Shown piece by piece: positions 7,712 to 14,615 of a DNA stretch of 19,779 nucleotides. Each line of letters begins with the position of its first letter. Within the stretch, counting starts at the first letter, position 1. Source of the DNA: an uncultured Collinsella sp. GTDB taxonomy: Bacteria > Actinomycetota > Coriobacteriia > Coriobacteriales > Coriobacteriaceae. Under the pieces are notes generated by a model. The model was not told the DNA's origin. It saw only the letters and a program-made list of their open reading frames with translations, and did not search any database. The translations under genes and the position numbers were made by a program. Location: positions 1 through 19,779 of the forward strand of contig CABUTH010000015.1 in NCBI GenBank assembly GCA_902494465.1, read 5' to 3'.

Positions 7712-7773
7712 ATGCCGCGAATCAGCTCTCCGCGGTGGGTAATTCGGCTGTTGCCTGAGAACTATCGCGGCAT
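7712..7773. promoter_or_regulatory. Paired 9-bp inverted repeats in the gntR/yeiH divergent region
   Basis: ATGCCGCGA (7712-7720) and TCGCGGCAT (7765-7773) are exact reverse complements, with starts 53 bp apart (about five helical turns). They lie 17 and 70 bp upstream of the gntR start. They are candidate half-sites for a looping regulator, or simply a long-range hairpin. Confidence 0.35.
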
Positions 7774-7858
7774 CTTAGTCTGTGTTTGCGCAAGGCTGTG
7801 CTCAATGTTGCCGTATCATAAGCCGTCGCAAACGTGAAATAGAAAGAAGGAATCCCAT

Positions 7859-8893
7859 ATGCAACTGGCAAATATCGTACGCGAGCGCTGGAAAGGCGTC
7901 TTGTTCTGCCTGATCATCGCCATTCCCGCGACGTTGCTCGGCAAACAGGTTGAGGTGGTCGGCGGTCCGGTATTCGCCATCCTCTTTGGCATGGTCCTGG
8001 CGCTCGTCTTTCCCAAGAATCGTCGCGAACAGCTCGCCGCCGGCGTCACCTATACGTCCAAAAAAGTCTTGCAGTACGCGGTTATCCTGCTTGGCTTTGG
8101 CATGAACCTCTCCCAGATTCTGTCCAAGGGCGCCCAGTCGCTGCCGATTATCGTGGCGACGATCTCGACCTCGCTTGTCATCGCCTTTGTGCTCTGCCGC
8201 GTTATGAACGTGCCGGGCAAGATCGCGACGCTTGTGGGTGTGGGTTCGTCGATTTGCGGCGGTTCTGCCATCGCTGCGACCGCACCCGTCATCGATGCCG
8301 ACGATCGCGAGATTGCCCAGGCTATTTCGGTCATCTTCCTGTTTAACGTTATCGCGGCGCTCGTGTTTCCGACGCTCGGCGGCATGCTCGGGCTGACCAA
8401 CGAGGGCTTTGGCCTGTTTGCCGGTACCGCCATCAACGACACCTCGTCCGTAACGGCTGCGGCGAGCGCCTGGGACAGCATGCACCCCGGCGCCAATGTG
8501 CTCGAGAGCACCACAGTGGTCAAGCTCACCAGGACGCTGGCCATTATTCCCATCACGTTGGTTCTCGCATGCTGGCAGATGCATCTGGCGCGCAAGGCCG
8601 GCGGTGACGCCAAAAGCACGTTCTCGCTTAAACGCGCGTTTCCCATGTTCGTGCTGTTCTTTGTGCTGGCGAGCGTGATCACCACGGTGCTTCAGCTTCC
8701 CGTGTCCATCACGGCGCCCATCAAGGAGCTGTCGAAATTCTTTATTGTGATGGCCATGGTGGCTATTGGTTTTAATACCGATATCGTCGAGCTGGTCAAA
8801 AAGGGCGGCAAGCCCATCGCGCTGGGCTTTTGCTGCTGGATTGGCATTGCGTGCATGAGTTTGGGAATGCAACACGTACTGGGAATCTGGTAG
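7859..8893 (+). CDS. YeiH-type UPF0324 (PF03601) membrane protein, putative sulfate exporter family
   Basis: The 344 residues form about ten hydrophobic segments and match the YeiH/UPF0324 family of inner-membrane proteins, often labelled putative sulfate exporters without firm proof. Recognisable family stretches are GGPVFAILFGMVLAL, KKVLQYAVILLGFGMNLSQI, VGSSICGGSAIAATAPVI, DADDREIAQAISVIFLFNV and GTAINDTSSVTAAA. The start at 7859 has an AGAAGGA site nine bases upstream. It is divergent from an FCD-type GntR regulator, its probable controller. No sulfur-metabolism gene is adjacent; cysE is 8 kb away and not obviously linked. Substrate is open. Confidence 0.9.
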   Translation: MQLANIVRERWKGVLFCLIIAIPATLLGKQVEVVGGPVFAILFGMVLALVFPKNRREQLAAGVTYTSKKVLQYAVILLGFGMNLSQILSKGAQSLPIIVATISTSLVIAFVLCRVMNVPGKIATLVGVGSSICGGSAIAATAPVIDADDREIAQAISVIFLFNVIAALVFPTLGGMLGLTNEGFGLFAGTAINDTSSVTAAASAWDSMHPGANVLESTTVVKLTRTLAIIPITLVLACWQMHLARKAGGDAKSTFSLKRAFPMFVLFFVLASVITTVLQLPVSITAPIKELSKFFIVMAMVAIGFNTDIVELVKKGGKPIALGFCCWIGIACMSLGMQHVLGIW

Positions 8894-8923
8894 AGAAGCA
8901 GCTTGTTTGCGTGCTGCGTGCTG

Positions 8924-9034
8924 GTGAGCGCATTCTCACGGTGGAGCGATAGGAGCTCTTGCGGGTATGGCTTGTCCGCAGGTTTATAAGTCCCGAAGAG
9001 CTCTTATCGCCCCGCCAGGATGGCGATGCGGGGC
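8924..9034 (+). other. Intergenic region with three consecutive hairpins
   Basis: Three inverted repeats follow the YeiH-type gene: GTGAG/CTCAC (8924-8939); a 15-bp pair with one wobble, GCGATAGGAGCTCTT (8946-8960) with AAGAGCTCTTATCGC (8996-9010), enclosing a small TGCGG/CCGCA stem; and GCCCCGC/GCGGGGC (9009-9034). None has a T tail. It may be 3'-end processing structure for the upstream mRNA or a folded RNA. I do not recognise a known riboswitch. Confidence 0.5.
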
Positions 9035-9159
9035 AACACCTATACTCGCAGGACGGCGCTTTCTGACCTATAGTGTTTGGTGAGCAATATCGTTCAATTT
9101 TGAAGCACTCGGTCGTGCGACCGGCGGCGGCTGCATGTCGCCGCGGACAGGGGCAAATC

Positions 9160-10377
9160 ATGGATAGCGATGCCAAGCTGGACATCTTGACCGAGGCCCT
9201 GGATGCTGCCGGGGCCTCGGCATTGGCAATCGATGCGCGTGGGGACGTCGCGATCTCGACCATGAATGACGCGGCGCTTGAGCGGGATGTGGCGGTTTTT
9301 GTCGCTGAGCGTCTCGACCTTATAGGAGACGGCGCGCGTCTGGTTATGGGGCGTGCGGGTACGCGCCTGAGCCTGACCGTTCGCCCCACCGACAAAGAGG
9401 GCGGGGGGCTTTGGGTCGTCGTGGTCCGCGAGGTGCGCGGTGCCGCGGCGCATGCGGGCATCGAGTGGCTCAACGCCGACGAGGTTGAGGCCCGCTACGA
9501 ATCGAGCGCGTACGGCATCGTTGAGGGTGCCGCTGCGGTGGCTGCACCGGTTGCCGAGAGCTACGCGCGCGGTGTGCCCCTTATGCTCGAGGGCGAGCTG
9601 GGAGCGGGTCAGGTCGAGATCGCCAAGCGCCTCTATCTGGACGGTCCTTTTGCCGGTCAGCCCTTTGTTTCCGTTGCGCTCGATGAGCTCACCGAGCGCG
9701 GTTGGCGCCATGTGCTCAAAAGCGCCGAATCGCCGTTGTTCCAAATGGGGCTGACCCTTTGCATTGAGGGCTGGAACGCGGTTGGCCCCCAGCGCCTCCG
9801 CGAGCTGGTCTCCACGATGACCGACACCGCGTTGGCGACGCGCTGTCATGTGGTGCTGACGGCGAATGACATGCCGGGCGGCGGCGAAAGTGATCAAGCC
9901 GCCTTTGTGACCGAGCGTTTCGCCTGTGCGGTGAGCGTGGCGCCGGCAATCGCCGAGCAGGGAGCCGCGTCGACGAAGGTTGCGCGCTATTTGGAATATC
10001 TCGCTGATGCATTTGGGACGGCAGTGCCCACGCTGTCTGCCGCGGCGACGAAGACGCTCGATGCTTACCGCTGGCCGCGCAACTATCTGCAGCTCCGCGA
10101 GGTCTCGGAACGACTGTATATATTGGTGGGGGCGGGCACGGTGGACCGCGCTGTGGCGGAGGAAGTGCTCGCCCAAGAGGACGTGATTAAGACCGCAACC
10201 TTTGGCGCCCCGACACTCGAAAGCGACCTGTATATCCTGCGACCGCTGGCCGATACCGAGCGAGATATCGCGCATCTGGTTGTAGACCATCTCCACGGCA
10301 ACCGAACCCGTGCGGCGGAGGTGCTGGGCATAAGCCGTACAACGCTGTGGCGCTTGCTGAAGGACGATGACCGTTGA
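9160..10377 (+). CDS. Transcription regulator with degenerate AAA+ (sigma-54 activator-like) domain and Fis-type HTH
   Basis: The protein has 405 residues from the ATG at 9160, which has an ACAGGGG site; a GTG at 9073 would add 29 weakly protein-like residues and overlaps a TATAGT box (9069-9074). The N-terminal part (about 1-115) looks like a small sensory, perhaps PAS-like, domain. The centre (about 125-345) resembles the AAA+ domain of sigma-54 activators, but the Walker A equivalent reads EGELGAGQVEIAKRL, with Gln where the Lys should be, and there is no GAFTGA loop. WPRNYLQLREVSERLYIL matches the WPGNxREL region. The C-terminus HGNRTRAAEVLGISRTTLWR is a textbook Fis-type HTH. I infer a DNA-binding protein that cannot hydrolyse ATP or activate sigma-54 in the normal way. 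The next gene lies 84 bp downstream on the same strand. Confidence 0.8.
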   Translation: MDSDAKLDILTEALDAAGASALAIDARGDVAISTMNDAALERDVAVFVAERLDLIGDGARLVMGRAGTRLSLTVRPTDKEGGGLWVVVVREVRGAAAHAGIEWLNADEVEARYESSAYGIVEGAAAVAAPVAESYARGVPLMLEGELGAGQVEIAKRLYLDGPFAGQPFVSVALDELTERGWRHVLKSAESPLFQMGLTLCIEGWNAVGPQRLRELVSTMTDTALATRCHVVLTANDMPGGGESDQAAFVTERFACAVSVAPAIAEQGAASTKVARYLEYLADAFGTAVPTLSAAATKTLDAYRWPRNYLQLREVSERLYILVGAGTVDRAVAEEVLAQEDVIKTATFGAPTLESDLYILRPLADTERDIAHLVVDHLHGNRTRAAEVLGISRTTLWRLLKDDDR

Positions 10378-10461
10378 GCGAGGCGCCCGTGACCGCGCGC
10401 GACGCGTGTGCTACAGTCCAAAGCGTTATTGTTTCGATTCGGTTACGGCGTGCGAGGGCAT

Positions 10462-11037
10462 ATGGCTGAGACTTCAAAACCGAGCCGCAGAAGGCGGAGT
10501 GCCGCGCCGGTCAACCGACGCACAACATCGGTGACGTGGGGTAAACACGCCTCGGGGTTTGATGGCTCGTTCAAGCGCACTAAATACGGCTATCCTTCGG
10601 CAAGCGCCCGCTTGGCAATGCAAGCAGAGTCCTCGCTGTGGGGCCACAAACGCGTGGTGGGCTCAAAGCTCAAGCACGACGGCACGCTTGGTTACATCAG
10701 TCGCGGGGCGGCTCGCCGCAGCGGGCTCAACCCGGCTGGTTGGCATCGTTATGTGCCGATCGTGGCCGTCGTTGCAGTGATCGTCATCGCACTCGCTGCG
10801 CTTGGCTATGCCGGTGGCGGCGCCAACTTGGACGCAATGTTTAAATCGCCCGAGCTCGCGCATACAGGCACAGAAGTTGTCGAGGGCGCTCAGACCCAGA
10901 CAGGCGTCGCGCCCCAGCGCGGCATCGTTGCGGCGGCCTCCACCATCGCCGATGCTCAAAAGGACGAAGACAAGCAAGGCGACGACGCCGAAACGGCCCA
11001 AGCAAATGAAACGGCAACAACTCCATCGGCGGGATAA
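10462..11037 (+). CDS. Basic single-pass membrane protein of unknown function
   Basis: I do not recognise this protein of 191 residues. The ATG at 10462 has GAGGGC upstream and is preferred over a GTG at 10408. The first 96 residues are strongly basic (for example PSRRRRSAAPVNRR) and include a Gly/Tyr/Ser-rich stretch (SFKRTKYGYPSASARLAM). One clear membrane helix follows at about 98-117 (YVPIVAVVAVIVIALAALGY), then an acidic Ala/Thr/Gln-rich tail of about 75 residues. By the positive-inside rule the basic part is cytoplasmic and the tail external. It follows the degenerate AAA+ regulator by 84 bp and may share its transcript, although a TACAGT box at 10411-10416 could give it its own promoter. 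Confidence 0.75.
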   Translation: MAETSKPSRRRRSAAPVNRRTTSVTWGKHASGFDGSFKRTKYGYPSASARLAMQAESSLWGHKRVVGSKLKHDGTLGYISRGAARRSGLNPAGWHRYVPIVAVVAVIVIALAALGYAGGGANLDAMFKSPELAHTGTEVVEGAQTQTGVAPQRGIVAAASTIADAQKDEDKQGDDAETAQANETATTPSAG

Positions 11038-11101
11038 GTTGCGAGTGGGGCAGCTAAAATAGCCCCGTCCCAAATTAGCCACCCCCGCTGACGCTCCTGG
11101 G

Positions 11102-11623
11102 TTACCTTACGTAGATGATGTTGTCGCGGCGCGGCTTTGCCTCGGGTAGCGTGTCCTCGGCGTAGCCAAGAATGCAGTTACCGACACCGCGCAGGCTGCC
11201 GTCGGCGGGCAGGCCCCAGCTGGCCAGCAGCTCCAGGCCCTCGGGCGAGTCAAAGACCTCATGCGCGCGGTGAATCCAGCACGAATCGACACCCAGTGCA
11301 TAGGCGGCGTTGAGCAAGTTGCCCATGGCGAGCGAGCCGTCTTCCAGATGTGTGGGCACGCTGCGGTCAACCAGCACCGCCACAACGGTCTTGGCGCCAT
11401 AGAAGGGGTCGCTGTTGCTGTCCATGACCTGGGCGTTGAGCTGTGAGAGACGCTCGACGGTCGCGGGGTCGGTGACGGCGACAAACGTCACCGGCTGGCG
11501 GCCCATGCCGCTCGGTGCATATTGGCCGGCTTCGATAATACGTGCAAGCTTTTCAGCCTCGACGGGACGATTGCTGTATTTGCGGCAGCTGCGGCGGTGA
11601 ATGAGTGCTTCGATAGTCTCCAT
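11102..11623 (-). CDS. Nitroreductase family protein
   Basis: This is an FMN-dependent, cytoplasmic NAD(P)H oxidoreductase-type fold of 173 residues. The start METIEALIHRRSCRKY (11623) has AAGGAG upstream; the in-frame extension to 11719 does not look like protein of this family. Family features are the N-terminal RRSCRKY FMN-phosphate contact, the AGQYAPSGMGRQPVTFVAV stretch, a central AMGNLLNAAYALGVDSCWIHR, and the C-terminal GNCILGYAEDTLPEAKPRR. The substrate cannot be told; related enzymes reduce nitroaromatics, quinones or flavins. It is divergent from the small gene at 11918, with about 290 bp between them. Confidence 0.92.
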   Translation of the reverse strand: METIEALIHRRSCRKYSNRPVEAEKLARIIEAGQYAPSGMGRQPVTFVAVTDPATVERLSQLNAQVMDSNSDPFYGAKTVVAVLVDRSVPTHLEDGSLAMGNLLNAAYALGVDSCWIHRAHEVFDSPEGLELLASWGLPADGSLRGVGNCILGYAEDTLPEAKPRRDNIIYVR

Positions 11624-11917
11624 GGTGTCTCCTTGCGATGGCGTTGCAGATGCCCCGTTCATACCCGTCGGGCTCAAACGATAGACGGTCAATTGCCCGG
11701 CCAAAAGGATAGATTCCAATTGGGGAAGTAGGTTTGCATAAAAGTACCTTCAGAATGTGACAAACCAATGGGATGGTTAAACGTTTTATCCCGTCTACCC
11801 TGCGGTTTTTTACCACTTGCCTAAATGACGAACGCATAACCTTTGATAAAGGTTTTACTAAAGGAGTACCAACGTTTATCAATGCGCCGTGGTGGCGCCG
11901 GGCCAGGAGGTAACATC
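11624..11917. other. Divergent intergenic region between nitroreductase and orphan gene
   Basis: This 294-bp stretch holds no credible gene. It is more AT-rich than its surroundings. Small inverted repeats are AACCA/TGGTT around ATGGGA (11763-11778) and AACCTTT/AAAGGTT around GAT (11838-11854). Promoters for both flanking genes must lie here but I cannot place them firmly. Confidence 0.5.
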
Positions 11918-12208
11918 ATGTTCCAGGCTGGAGATGTCGTCGAGACCGATTTCGAAGGATTTCTGAAGCTGCTGCGTTCCAAGACGCGCGCTTTCGTGTC
12001 GATCAACGATCACGAGTACTACATCACGCACACCGATGGCTATTGGCGTGTTCAGGATTGCGAGGCCCTCAACGACAAGGGCCACTTTACTGACTGCTCC
12101 GAGCTGGTCAACACGGTCTGCGAGGTCGTCGAGCTGCCGTGGATTGCCGGCAAGAGCCTGCATGACAGCTTCTCGGGCGCTACGGTCTATGAGGCCGTCG
12201 CCGCCTAA
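11918..12208 (+). CDS. Small hypothetical protein, 96 aa
   Basis: I do not recognise it. The ATG at 11918 has an almost perfect ribosome site (CAGGAGGT, seven bases upstream), which is better than most genes here and argues for strong translation. The product is acidic and soluble, with no signal or membrane segment. It has a compact, folded-looking composition: DFEGFLKLLRSKTRAFVSI, then an aromatic stretch HEYYITHTDGYWRVQD and three cysteines (48, 60, 68). A strong terminator follows 27 bp after the stop, so it is a single-gene transcript. Its codon use matches its neighbours. It could be a lineage-specific small domain. Confidence 0.8.
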   Translation: MFQAGDVVETDFEGFLKLLRSKTRAFVSINDHEYYITHTDGYWRVQDCEALNDKGHFTDCSELVNTVCEVVELPWIAGKSLHDSFSGATVYEAVAA

Positions 12209-12234
12209 CGGGCAATAAAACCCGATTTTCACGT

Positions 12235-12270
12235 GACCGCTGGCGCCGCCCCCGCGCCGGCGGTCTTTTT
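12235..12270 (+). terminator. Rho-independent terminator after the 96-aa gene
   Basis: GACCGCTGGCGC (12235-12246) pairs with GCGCCGGCGGTC (12254-12265) over 12 bp with one wobble and a 7-nt loop, followed by TTTTT. Confidence 0.92.
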
Positions 12271-12313
12271 CTGCCGATAGGCCATAAAAGTTCACGCATT
12301 TGCGGAGAGCCTG

Positions 12314-12342
12314 TTGACGATAGTCAAAACTCGGACTAATCT
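12314..12342 (+). promoter_or_regulatory. Promoter of the marR-ABC operon
   Basis: TTGACG (12314-12319) and TAATCT (12337-12342) are separated by exactly 17 bp, a good sigma-70-type promoter. Transcription would begin near 12349, 41 bp before the MarR start. The -35 is part of the palindrome TTGAC-GATA-GTCAA (12314-12327). Confidence 0.75.
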
Positions 12343-12376
12343 AGAGACACAAAATTGGTCAAAAATCGGACAATTG
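12323..12376. promoter_or_regulatory. Direct-repeat operator candidate for MarR
   Basis: GTCAAAACTCGGACTAAT (12323-12340) and GTCAAAAATCGGACAATT (12359-12376) agree at 15 of 18 positions and start 36 bp apart. The first spans the promoter spacer and most of the -10; the second lies just after the predicted transcript start. Binding at either would block transcription, as expected for autorepression. Confidence 0.5.
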
Positions 12377-12389
12377 AATGGTGGGATAG

Positions 12390-12890
12390 ATGAATAGTGC
12401 GGTTACGCTGGTCGACTTCGACCGGTTGCTCAATGGACTCGACCATATCTATTCGGAGTTCTCGCGCGCCTGCGGCCTTTCGGACTGCGCTTACTGGATG
12501 CTCGTCGATACCAGCACGGCGGGCGGCAGTATTGCCGTAAGCCGTCTGACAAGCGAATGGTTCTACAGCAAGCAGACCATCAACTCTGCAATTAAAACCT
12601 TGACGGCGCGGGGCTTCGCAACGTTGGAGTTTGCCGAAGGCAGCCGTAAGAACAAGGTTGTGAGCCTGACCGAAGAGGGCAGGCGATTTGCCGAGCGTTA
12701 TGCGCTGCCGGCACTCAAGGCCGAACAGCGAGCCTTTGGCGCGCTTGAGCCATGTGAGCAGCGCGAGATTATGCGCTTGATCGGCAAATTCTCTCAGGTG
12801 CTCGGCGAGGAGTGCGATGCCTTTAAGCAGCATATCGCTGCCGAGAGCCAAGCCGAGAATCAAGGTGAGGGGGAGTCGTGCGACTGTTAA
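12390..12890 (+). CDS. MarR-family transcription regulator
   Basis: The 166-residue protein has the MarR winged-helix layout: a dimerising N-terminal helix (FDRLLNGLDHIYSEFSRACGL), a recognition region (SRLTSEWFYSKQTINSAIKTLTARGFATLEFAEGSRKNK, about 52-90) with the wing in SRKNKVVSLTEEG, and long C-terminal helices. MarR proteins usually repress a neighbouring efflux operon until a ligand releases them. The start at 12390 has GGTGGGAT upstream. The stop overlaps the start region of the first ABC gene by 13 bp, so the three genes are translationally coupled. A promoter and a direct-repeat operator candidate lie just upstream, fitting autoregulation. Confidence 0.92.
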   Translation: MNSAVTLVDFDRLLNGLDHIYSEFSRACGLSDCAYWMLVDTSTAGGSIAVSRLTSEWFYSKQTINSAIKTLTARGFATLEFAEGSRKNKVVSLTEEGRRFAERYALPALKAEQRAFGALEPCEQREIMRLIGKFSQVLGEECDAFKQHIAAESQAENQGEGESCDC

Positions 12891-14614
12891 TGAGGTTTCT
12901 AAAGCCATATCGAGGGCTTGTCGCGGTGACGTTGTTGGTGCTGCTAATCGACAACATCGGCACGCTGCTGGTGCCCACGATGCTGGCGAACATGGTCAAC
13001 ACCGGTATTACCACGGGCGATGTCGACTACATCCTGCGCAACGGTCTGTACATGCTCATCGCGACCGGCATGGCCAGCGGCGGCGCGGTGCTGGGCTGCT
13101 ATCTTTCGGCGCGTCTGGCGGCTAACGTGGCCTGCGACATCCGCAATGCCGTGTACGACAAATCGCTCGAGCTGTCCGCCAGCGACTTTGAGCGCTTTGG
13201 CACGGGCTCGATGATCACGCGCTCGCTCAACGACATCAACGTGATTCAGCAGGCGATTCTGCAGACCATTCAGCTGGTGCTGCCGGTGCCGTTCTTGGCT
13301 GTGGCGGGCATCATCTTCGCCTGGTTTATCGATCCTGCCATGGGCACGCTTCTGGGCGTAGTCGTTGCGATTGTGCTGGTGGCGGCGGTCTTTACGGTTG
13401 CCAATGCAGCGCCGATTTTTATGCGCCTGCAGAGTTTTATCGACCGTATGAACGTGGTGCTGCGCGAAAACATCGTGGGCGTGCGCGTCATCCGTGCGTT
13501 TAACAAGGAGCGCCATGAGGAGCGGCGCCTGGACGAGGTGTTTAGCGATTACGCCGCCAACGCCATCAAGGTTAACCACCTGTTTGTGGGCCTCGACAGC
13601 TCCACCTTCTTTTTGATGAATATCGCCGAGGTGGCGGTGCTGTGGGTTGGCGGCAACCGCGTGGGCGCCCACGCCATGCAGATCGCGAGCATCTCGGCGG
13701 TGCTGGAGTACGCGCTTCTGATCCTGTTCTTTGTGATGATGGCGCAGATGGTGGTGCTAACGCTGCCACGCGCCGCGGCATGCCTAAGCCGTGCACAGCA
13801 AGTGCTGGAGATTGAGCCGAGCATCGTCGATGGCCAGCGTACGCTTGATGCGGCCGCGTCCGACTCAAAGGACGGGGCCGATGCGGTCGCCGTGTTCAAT
13901 CATATGTCGTTTCGCTTTGACGATGCCGACGAGGACACGCTGTGCGACCTGAGCTTTGCCTGTCGCCGCGGTCAGACGACTGCGATCGTCGGCTCGACCG
14001 GTTCGGGTAAGTCGACGGTGGCAAAGCTTCTGCTGCGCTTCCACGATGCCACCAAGGGCGTCATTCGCCTGGACGGCGTCGATCTGCGCGAGCTTTCGCA
14101 AGGCGAGATTCGCGGGCGCATTGCCTATGTGCCGCAAAAAGCATGGCTGTTCTCGGGCACCGTGGCAAGCAATCTGCGCTTTGGCAACGAGGATGCGACC
14201 GAGGCGGACATGCTTCATGCGCTGCAGGTTGCCCAGAGCACCTTTGTGCTCGATCAGCCGCAGGGGCTCGATACCCCGGTGGCGCAGGGTGGCACGAACT
14301 TTTCGGGCGGCCAGCGCCAACGTCTGGCCATCGCCCGTGCGCTCATGAAGCATGCCGATCTATATATCTTCGACGATAGTTTTTCGGCCCTGGACTTTAA
14401 GACCGATGCGGCCCTGCGCCATGCGTTGCAAGATGAGACGCGTGACGCTGCGGTGCTCATCATCGCGCAGCGCATCTCGACGATTCTGCACGCCGACCAG
14501 ATTGTTGTGCTCAAGGACGGCGAGGTTGTGGGCTTGGGCACGCATGGCGAGCTTATGGAAACCTGCGAGGTGTACCGCGCCATCGCGGAATCGCAAATGA
14601 AGGGAGGTGAATAG
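12878..14614 (+). CDS. ABC exporter half-transporter, degenerate-site subunit
   Basis: This 578-residue fusion has a six-helix membrane domain (about 1-310) and an ATPase domain (about 340-575), type IV (ABCB-like) exporter fold. Walker A is GSTGSGKST (about 372-380), the signature is canonical FSGGQRQRLAIARAL (about 475), and Walker B reads LYIFDDSFSALD, with Asp500 where the catalytic Glu normally stands. The H-loop region has Gln in place of His (IIAQRIST). These changes are typical of the subunit that forms the non-hydrolytic site in heterodimeric exporters such as BmrC/TM287. The GTG at 12878 has an AGGGGG site and is preferred; ATG 12890 overlaps the MarR stop as TAATG. The partner gene follows directly. 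Confidence 0.93.
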   Translation: MRLLMRFLKPYRGLVAVTLLVLLIDNIGTLLVPTMLANMVNTGITTGDVDYILRNGLYMLIATGMASGGAVLGCYLSARLAANVACDIRNAVYDKSLELSASDFERFGTGSMITRSLNDINVIQQAILQTIQLVLPVPFLAVAGIIFAWFIDPAMGTLLGVVVAIVLVAAVFTVANAAPIFMRLQSFIDRMNVVLRENIVGVRVIRAFNKERHEERRLDEVFSDYAANAIKVNHLFVGLDSSTFFLMNIAEVAVLWVGGNRVGAHAMQIASISAVLEYALLILFFVMMAQMVVLTLPRAAACLSRAQQVLEIEPSIVDGQRTLDAAASDSKDGADAVAVFNHMSFRFDDADEDTLCDLSFACRRGQTTAIVGSTGSGKSTVAKLLLRFHDATKGVIRLDGVDLRELSQGEIRGRIAYVPQKAWLFSGTVASNLRFGNEDATEADMLHALQVAQSTFVLDQPQGLDTPVAQGGTNFSGGQRQRLAIARALMKHADLYIFDDSFSALDFKTDAALRHALQDETRDAAVLIIAQRISTILHADQIVVLKDGEVVGLGTHGELMETCEVYRAIAESQMKGGE

Positions 14615-14615
14615 C

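Noticed and set aside
7802..8875. 357-codon ORF antisense to the YeiH-type gene
   Set aside because: Shadow ORF rich in His, Arg, Asp and Gln, without a ribosome site or recognisable domain; the sense gene is clear.
9094..10296. 400-codon ORF antisense to the AAA+/Fis regulator
   Set aside because: The sense frame has a convincing Fis-type HTH and a ribosome site; the antisense product has no recognisable domain.
11047..11066. GGGGC/GCCCC hairpin between the membrane protein and nitroreductase genes as a terminator
   Set aside because: The stem is short and no T tract follows on either strand, so it is too weak to call.
11102..11719. Longer nitroreductase starting at 11719
   Set aside because: The extra 32 residues are unlike the family N-terminus, and AAGGAG directly precedes the ATG at 11623.
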